Assembly (NCBI GenBank): GCA_043721775.1
Contig: JAYSQA010000106.1
Coordinates: 1-18,921 of the forward strand
Direction of reading: 5' to 3'
Length of the DNA stretch: 18,921 nucleotides
Source: Stagnihabitans sp043721775
Lineage (GTDB): Bacteria; Pseudomonadota; Alphaproteobacteria; Rhodobacterales; Rhodobacteraceae
Below are positions 14,755 through 18,921 of the stretch, in pieces. Position 1 is the stretch's first letter; each line of letters opens with the position of its first letter. The notes below the pieces were generated by a model. The model ran no database searches. It saw only the letters and a list, made by a program, of their open reading frames with translations, and was not told the DNA's origin. The translations under genes were made by a program, and so were the position numbers.

Positions 14755-16161
14755 TTAGACTTGCGCTCTGATGTGCGGTGATCGGCCATACAGCGCGACC
14801 ATCGGCAGGATCAGAAGGCCGAAGATGAATTGCTGCCATTCGTATTTCAGGCCGATCCCGATCAGGAACGAGGACAAGACCTGAAGCACCAACACGCCGA
14901 TGACGGTGAAGCCATAGCCGCCGAAGCCCCCCATAAGAGAGGTGCCTCCGATGACGACAGCCGCCAGCGTGGTGAAAAGATAGGGGTCGCCGACCCCGAT
15001 GAAGCCGCCGCCCGACCAGCCCAACAGAAGCGAGCCGGTCAGCGCCGCGAAGATACCTGAGATTGTGTAGGCCAGCGTCCAGTACTTCATCTCTGAAACA
15101 CCGATCAGCTTGGCCGATCTGCGGTTGCCACCCAATGCGTAGACATAGCGCCCATAGGCCGTATAGCGCAGCCCAACGATGACCAGCACCGCCAGAACGA
15201 TCCAGATGAGAATGGTGGGCGGAAAGGCGAGCCCAAGGGTGGTGCCATTCATCGCCGCCAGATTTTGCAACCATTTTGGCACGGTGCCGAAGACATTTCC
15301 TGAAAATGCCGACCCGATCGAGGTCAGAATCTGCGTCAGCCCCGCCACCGCAAAGCCCATACCCAGCGTCAGGATCAGCGCCTGTCCTTGCAGCTTGTAA
15401 CTTAGCAGCCCGTTGGCCAGCCCGATCAAGCCACCCAATAGCAGGATGAACACCACGGCAACGAACGATGGCACGCCCAGCCCTATCAGGAACAACAGCC
15501 CGATATTCGACGCTCCGATTACGAAGGGAATGGAAAGATCGAGACCTCCCATCAGCGCCACCAAGGTCTGCCCGATGCAGGCGATGCCAAGGAACGAGGC
15601 AAACAGCAGGATCGCTTTGACGTTGGCCGCGGACAGGAACCCTTTGATCGTGAATGAGGAAATTACGATCAGCGCCAGCAGAACGATCAACCCGATAAAC
15701 GCCGACCGCCCGCTAGAGAAGCGACCGGAAACCTTGAAGGCGAACAGCAAGATCGCCTCCAGCACCAAAAAGGCGATCAGATTGGTGACAGACCGAAAGG
15801 CCGGAACGCTGGCGGTGACGATGAGATAGCCGATCAGCAGGACCACCATCGCTATGATCATCACCCGGTTGGACTGCCAGACAGAGTGGCCGGCGCCCGG
15901 CGCGGCGGCGACCTCATCGGCGGCACGGGTTTCGAAGATCACCACGATGTAGTTGAGCAGCCAAAGCAGCACGGCGGTTGAGACGACCGTGGACAGGATC
16001 ACATATTGCGCGCTGATGTCCTGCGCAAAGCCAAGTCCGAAGCCGATGGCGGCGATGATCAGTGTGATTGCAAGGTTCACCCAGATCATCAAGGTTGACT
16101 GCGGAATCGGGATCAGTTGCAGGCGTGCGGCCATATTCGAATTCGGAGGCAAATCGCTCAC
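14755..16161 (-). CDS. RbsC-type ABC transporter permease with N-terminal membrane extension
   Basis: A 468-residue inner-membrane permease of the ribose/autoinducer-type importer family (BPD_transp_2). The core occupies about residues 155-465 and includes G-I-A-C-I-G-Q-T-L-V-A-L-M-G-G-L-D-L-S, L-T-L-G-M-G, G-G-N-R-R-S-A-K-L-I-G-V and V-I-G-G-T-S-L-M-G-G-F-G-G, all typical of RbsC. Usual members have about 330 residues; here some 150 extra N-terminal residues add about four helices (near 25-45, 52-78, 98-116, 126-144). The start is GTG, overlapping the preceding permease stop as GTGA. It pairs with that permease as a heterodimer. The ATPase and periplasmic binding protein are not in this window. 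The substrate is unknown. Confidence 0.88.
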   Translation of the reverse strand: MSDLPPNSNMAARLQLIPIPQSTLMIWVNLAITLIIAAIGFGLGFAQDISAQYVILSTVVSTAVLLWLLNYIVVIFETRAADEVAAAPGAGHSVWQSNRVMIIAMVVLLIGYLIVTASVPAFRSVTNLIAFLVLEAILLFAFKVSGRFSSGRSAFIGLIVLLALIVISSFTIKGFLSAANVKAILLFASFLGIACIGQTLVALMGGLDLSIPFVIGASNIGLLFLIGLGVPSFVAVVFILLLGGLIGLANGLLSYKLQGQALILTLGMGFAVAGLTQILTSIGSAFSGNVFGTVPKWLQNLAAMNGTTLGLAFPPTILIWIVLAVLVIVGLRYTAYGRYVYALGGNRRSAKLIGVSEMKYWTLAYTISGIFAALTGSLLLGWSGGGFIGVGDPYLFTTLAAVVIGGTSLMGGFGGYGFTVIGVLVLQVLSSFLIGIGLKYEWQQFIFGLLILPMVALYGRSPHIRAQV

Positions 16162-17504
16162 GGCAGGACTCCTTTGAACAGGCTCAGATCACTTTGCCCA
16201 GCCACAATAGCGAACAGGGCCAGCACCAACACCGCAACGAAGATGTACAGGAACAGGCCCATCCGGCGAACATTGGCCTCGGCATTGATCAGACGGGCGG
16301 CAAAGACGAGGATAACCGCCGCAGTGGCTGTCAGAAATGCGATCTTTTGGAGTGGTGACAGACTGATCCTAAGGCTTGCCACCTCAGCCGGACTGGTCAG
16401 CAGATAGCGGGTCAAAAGCGGGCCTTGGACGGCGGTGTTCAGCGGGTCAGCAAGCAAATAGGTGCCGGATGTCGCCACGTGCAGCATCATTGCCAGCACA
16501 ACCGCAGCCAGCACCACAAAGGCCCCCCAAGGCGAGATGAAGCTGATATGCCGCCCGACTACCGGCACGAGAAGCGTCAGCAGCAAGGAAACGACAAGGA
16601 TCACCCCATAGCTCATCTGGGTGACAAATGCCTGAATGGCGCCGAAGTTGAAGGTTGAAAGGACATAGCCGATCAGCCAAAGGTTCAGAGCCCCCAACAG
16701 CGCGCCGGTAACTCCTCCACGCCCGCCCGACAGGCTGACCCCGCCGAGCACCAGCGCTGTAACAGCGGTCAGCGTCATGTTGGTGCCCTGCGTCGGGTCA
16801 CCAGAAGAGATCAGGGCAGTGTAGCACAGCGCCCCAAGGCCCACGAACAGCCCGGCAATTACATGCGCCCCGATGCGGACAATGTTGATGCGCACGCCAC
16901 TCGTCCAGGCCGCCCGCTCATCGTATCCCATCATCCGCAAGTTGGCGTAGAAGGGTGTCAGGGTGAATAAAAGCCAGCCCGCCGTTGCGATCAGGACGAT
17001 CAGCAATATGGGAGAGAAGATGGTGGTGCCAAGGCCCCAGCTGCTCATGAACTCGGGTGCGGTCCCGCCGGGGCGTTGCAGGATCACCAGGTTGATGCCG
17101 GACAGCGCCAGAAACCCGGACAGTGCCACGATGATCGGCTGCACCCGCACCCAAATCACGATCATGGCGAACATAAGCTGGTAAAGCACCCCCAACCCCA
17201 GCGCCAAGAAGAAGACGCCAAAGGGCCCGGTGACAATGCCGAGCATGTTCAGCTTGACGATGGACACGTTGATGAAAGCCAGCAAAGGACCCACGGCCAG
17301 ATCAACCGTGCCCCGCCCCGCCACAGCCAAAGCCATCAGTGAATAAGTCGCCATTATCAGCGGGGCCGCGACGATGATGGCGCTGCCGAAACCCGAAAGC
17401 GACACCAGATTTGGCCCCCGGATCACCGCAATGCCCATAAGCACCGCGATCAGCAGGATCGGCACCAAAAGGTAGGTGCTGGTCGATGAGGATCGTTCCG
17501 ACAT
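16158..17504 (-). CDS. RbsC-type ABC transporter permease with C-terminal membrane extension
   Basis: A 448-residue inner-membrane permease of the same family as its downstream partner. The core is at residues 10-315, with A-L-A-V-A-G-R-G-T-V-D-L-A-V-G-P near 58-73, V-Q-P-I-I-V-A-L near 121-128 and V-L-G-G-V-S-L-S-G-G-R-G-G near 252-264. About 130 additional C-terminal residues carry three more helices (near 324-346, 391-412, 418-440). ATG at 17504 has only a weak ribosome site, and a 68-base gap with a strong hairpin separates it from the hydrolase gene. In RbsC-type importers the permease core binds the periplasmic protein and two ATPase domains. The extension may be a lipid-facing or regulatory module. 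Confidence 0.86.
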   Translation of the reverse strand: MSERSSSTSTYLLVPILLIAVLMGIAVIRGPNLVSLSGFGSAIIVAAPLIMATYSLMALAVAGRGTVDLAVGPLLAFINVSIVKLNMLGIVTGPFGVFFLALGLGVLYQLMFAMIVIWVRVQPIIVALSGFLALSGINLVILQRPGGTAPEFMSSWGLGTTIFSPILLIVLIATAGWLLFTLTPFYANLRMMGYDERAAWTSGVRINIVRIGAHVIAGLFVGLGALCYTALISSGDPTQGTNMTLTAVTALVLGGVSLSGGRGGVTGALLGALNLWLIGYVLSTFNFGAIQAFVTQMSYGVILVVSLLLTLLVPVVGRHISFISPWGAFVVLAAVVLAMMLHVATSGTYLLADPLNTAVQGPLLTRYLLTSPAEVASLRISLSPLQKIAFLTATAAVILVFAARLINAEANVRRMGLFLYIFVAVLVLALFAIVAGQSDLSLFKGVLP

Positions 17505-17535
17505 GCGCGGCTACTTCGCTGGTTCAAGGGGAAAC

Positions 17536-17566
17536 TGCCGGGTGCCGCGCGAGGCGGCACTCGGCA
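17536..17566 (-). promoter_or_regulatory. Strong intergenic hairpin between hydrolase and permease genes
   Basis: GCCGGGTGCCGC (17537-17548) pairs with GCGGCACTCGGC (17554-17565) around the five-base loop GCGAG. One wobble pair occurs, and an extra T-A closes the base. On the transcribed strand it follows the hydrolase stop at once and is followed by AGTTTCCCC, not a good U-tract. I read it as an attenuator, partial terminator or mRNA-processing and stability element rather than a full terminator. Confidence 0.6.
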
Positions 17567-17572
17567 ATGCGA

Positions 17573-18508
17573 TCAAAGCTCGATCACGCGGCGCCCGGCA
17601 GGACGGGCATTGGAGGCTGAGGACGACGGGCCCGAGATGGCCCGGTTTCCGCCGCGCCGTTCCGGATCGTTCTGCACGATCTTCTTCAGCACCGGAGCCA
17701 CGACTTCCTTGAACTTCACCGGGTCTTCCGAGGTGGGGAAGTGCCCGCCCGAGAAGATGATGCACTCCGACCCTTTGACCTTCTCTGCCGTCCGTTCCGT
17801 CATTTCCGGCGTACAGGCAAAGTCGTATTCGCCGGTCAGAAAATAGATTGGAACCCGGCCAGAGATCTTGGACACTTGGTCACGGAAGTCGCTGTCGACC
17901 GAATAGAAGTAGAGGTCGCCCTTGAAGATGCCGGGGCCACCTTGTGCATACATCCACCACGTCTCCCAACGGAACTCGTCGGGGCTTTCGGGCGACATCA
18001 AGCCGAAGGTCGCGGTGGCCACTGCTTCGCCGCCATGGATATGGGGGTGGTGCAGCGGGTGGATCCACCAGCCGGGCGAATAGTCGCAAGCCTCCAGCGC
18101 GATGAAAGCCGAAAACTCGGTTTCATACTTCAACGCCAGATGCAGGCAGATGTTGCCGCCCATCGACTGCCCCATGATCACCGGCTTTTTCAGGTCCAGC
18201 GCACGGCAGAAGGCCACGATGAATTCGCCGTAAAAGTTGGTGGTCAGCTTGTATTCGTCCTCCATCAGATACCAGTCTGACGGTGGGATCGACTTGCCAT
18301 GCCACGGCATGTCAAAGGCGATCATGCGGAAGTTGGCGGCGATGTCCGGGTCGCTGAGCTGGTGGCGATATTGCCGCCCGTCGGTGCCTGCGGTGTGCAG
18401 GCAGACCATCGGAATGCCCTCGCCGGTTTCTTCGTAATAGGTCCGGTAAGTCTTGCCCTGGCAGGTGACATAGACATAGCGGCCAACGATGGGATCGTGT
18501 TGATTCAT
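17573..18508 (-). CDS. Alpha/beta hydrolase
   Basis: A 311-residue alpha/beta-hydrolase-fold enzyme without a signal peptide, presumably cytosolic. The oxyanion segment is C-L-H-T-A-G (36-41), the nucleophile elbow G-Q-S-M-G-G (Ser115), the acid Asp229 in G-E-Y-D-F, and the base His256 in S-G-G-H-F-P. The cap region is unusually rich in His and Trp (G-W-W-I-H-P-L-H-H-P-H-I-H-G-G, 146-160). A polar, Arg-rich tail follows residue 285. GGGAGGGGAG lies before ATG. It follows the preceding gene by 16 bases and leads the ABC permeases, suggesting hydrolysis of an imported ester, lactone or C-C bond compound. The substrate is unknown. Confidence 0.88.
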   Translation of the reverse strand: MNQHDPIVGRYVYVTCQGKTYRTYYEETGEGIPMVCLHTAGTDGRQYRHQLSDPDIAANFRMIAFDMPWHGKSIPPSDWYLMEDEYKLTTNFYGEFIVAFCRALDLKKPVIMGQSMGGNICLHLALKYETEFSAFIALEACDYSPGWWIHPLHHPHIHGGEAVATATFGLMSPESPDEFRWETWWMYAQGGPGIFKGDLYFYSVDSDFRDQVSKISGRVPIYFLTGEYDFACTPEMTERTAEKVKGSECIIFSGGHFPTSEDPVKFKEVVAPVLKKIVQNDPERRGGNRAISGPSSSASNARPAGRRVIEL

Positions 18509-18524
18509 CTTTCTCCCCTCCCGA

Positions 18525-18921
18525 TCACACTTGCCGCATGAGCGAGAGCATCCGCGTCAGTGCGCGCATGTTCTGCCAGAACGGAAGCTGGTTGCCGTCA
18601 ATCACCAACTGCTTGTGCAGCGGGTGGGCCATCGCCCAGATGTCGTTGAACATCGGAGGCGGGATCGGCATGCTGAACTTGGCCCAGGCCGAGGACGGCG
18701 CACGCAGCGCGAAGTCAAAGCCAAGGTCATTCGGCGTCAGCCCTTCCGAGATGCGGGCAATCTTGCCGCCGCGCACCTCGACCAGATATTCCACGTCGTC
18801 CACGCCAAGGACGAAGCGGTTGGTGAAGAACTTGCCGATCACCGGCAGGATCCTGTCTTCATTGACGCAGCGCGCCCAGCGTTCGATCCATTCCAGATCG
18901 AAGCTTTTTCTGCTGCCGTAT
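18525..18921 (-). CDS. Partial protein, possibly SCP2-like (C-terminal 131 residues)
   Basis: The frame is open to the right edge; its start lies outside. The visible part begins Y-G-S-R-K-S-F-D-L-E-W-I-E-R-W and includes D-D-V-E-Y-L-V-E-V-R-G-G-K-I, F-A-L-R-A-P-S-S-A-W and M-I-x-x-L-like pairs near the end (L-T-R-M-L-S-L-M). The alternation of a strand V-E-V-R-G-G-K-I with a later S-x-x-x-W and a hydrophobic groove resembles the sterol-carrier/SCP2 fold, which binds hydrophobic ligands, but I cannot confirm it. An apparent start inside the frame (GTG 18842) is not supported because conserved-looking coding continues upstream. It is 16 bases before the hydrolase and so in its operon. Confidence 0.55.
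   Translation of the reverse strand, partial: YGSRKSFDLEWIERWARCVNEDRILPVIGKFFTNRFVLGVDDVEYLVEVRGGKIARISEGLTPNDLGFDFALRAPSSAWAKFSMPIPPPMFNDIWAMAHPLHKQLVIDGNQLPFWQNMRALTRMLSLMRQV

Noticed and set aside
14733..14789. 19-residue longer start of the rhodopsin-like protein
   Set aside because: No ribosome site precedes it, it overlaps the permease coding sequence, and the extra residues are polar and unlike rhodopsin N-termini.

Overview
The window looks like chromosomal DNA of an alphaproteobacterium, most likely a Rhodobacteraceae/Roseobacter-type organism. The inference rests on high GC, dense same-strand operons with ATGA/GTGA stop-start overlaps, and the protein families present. No marker gene fixes the taxon. 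Nearly everything is encoded on the minus strand; the exceptions are one LysR regulator and a decayed scar at the left end.

Left end (about 1-1060, plus strand): a prophage remnant. A piece of a GpA-type terminase large subunit is joined to the C-terminal half of a lambda-type portal gene, which carries a frameshift and a nonsense codon. The start of the next phage gene follows, fused to a decayed acyl-CoA dehydrogenase C-terminus.

Region 1122-8946: a catabolic island resembling the itaconate / branched C5-dicarboxylate clusters of Pseudomonas (from memory, the PA0877-PA0886 type). It has a family III (CaiB/BaiF) CoA-transferase (Ict-like), a MaoC/FAS1-type hydratase (Ich-like) and a CitE-like lyase (Ccl-like). 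Together these would convert itaconate to itaconyl-CoA, citramalyl-CoA, and then acetyl-CoA plus pyruvate. An MmgE/PrpD protein, an acyl-CoA dehydrogenase, an aldehyde dehydrogenase and a LysR regulator accompany them. The genes form two minus-strand arms (8946 to 5634, and 4538 to 1122) on either side of the plus-strand regulator. A second LysR gene, wrecked by a stop, a frameshift and a large internal deletion, lies upstream of the first arm (9048-9340).

Region 9389-18921: a long minus-strand run. In transcription order it holds the C-terminal part of a possible SCP2-like protein (edge of window), an alpha/beta hydrolase, two RbsC-type ABC permeases with opposite-end membrane extensions, a microbial-rhodopsin homologue, a large YqiK/flotillin-like SPFH protein, a small four-helix membrane protein, and an SSS-family sodium:solute symporter. 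No ABC ATPase or binding protein is in view; they may lie beyond the right edge.

The main discovery is the rhodopsin homologue (14043-14732). It keeps the proteorhodopsin fold signatures (R-x-x-x-W-x-x-x-x-P-L-Q in helix C, G-W-A-I-Y-P in helix F, D-x-x-N in helix G). The retinal-binding lysine is Leu, and the helix C counterion and proton-donor positions are both Ala. The Leu codon is CTC, three substitutions from AAG, so this is not a sequencing slip. It is a natural lysine-less rhodopsin (Rh-noK type) apparently co-transcribed with ABC permeases, a flotillin and a symporter. That suggests a non-photochemical role at the membrane, perhaps linked to transport or membrane microdomains.
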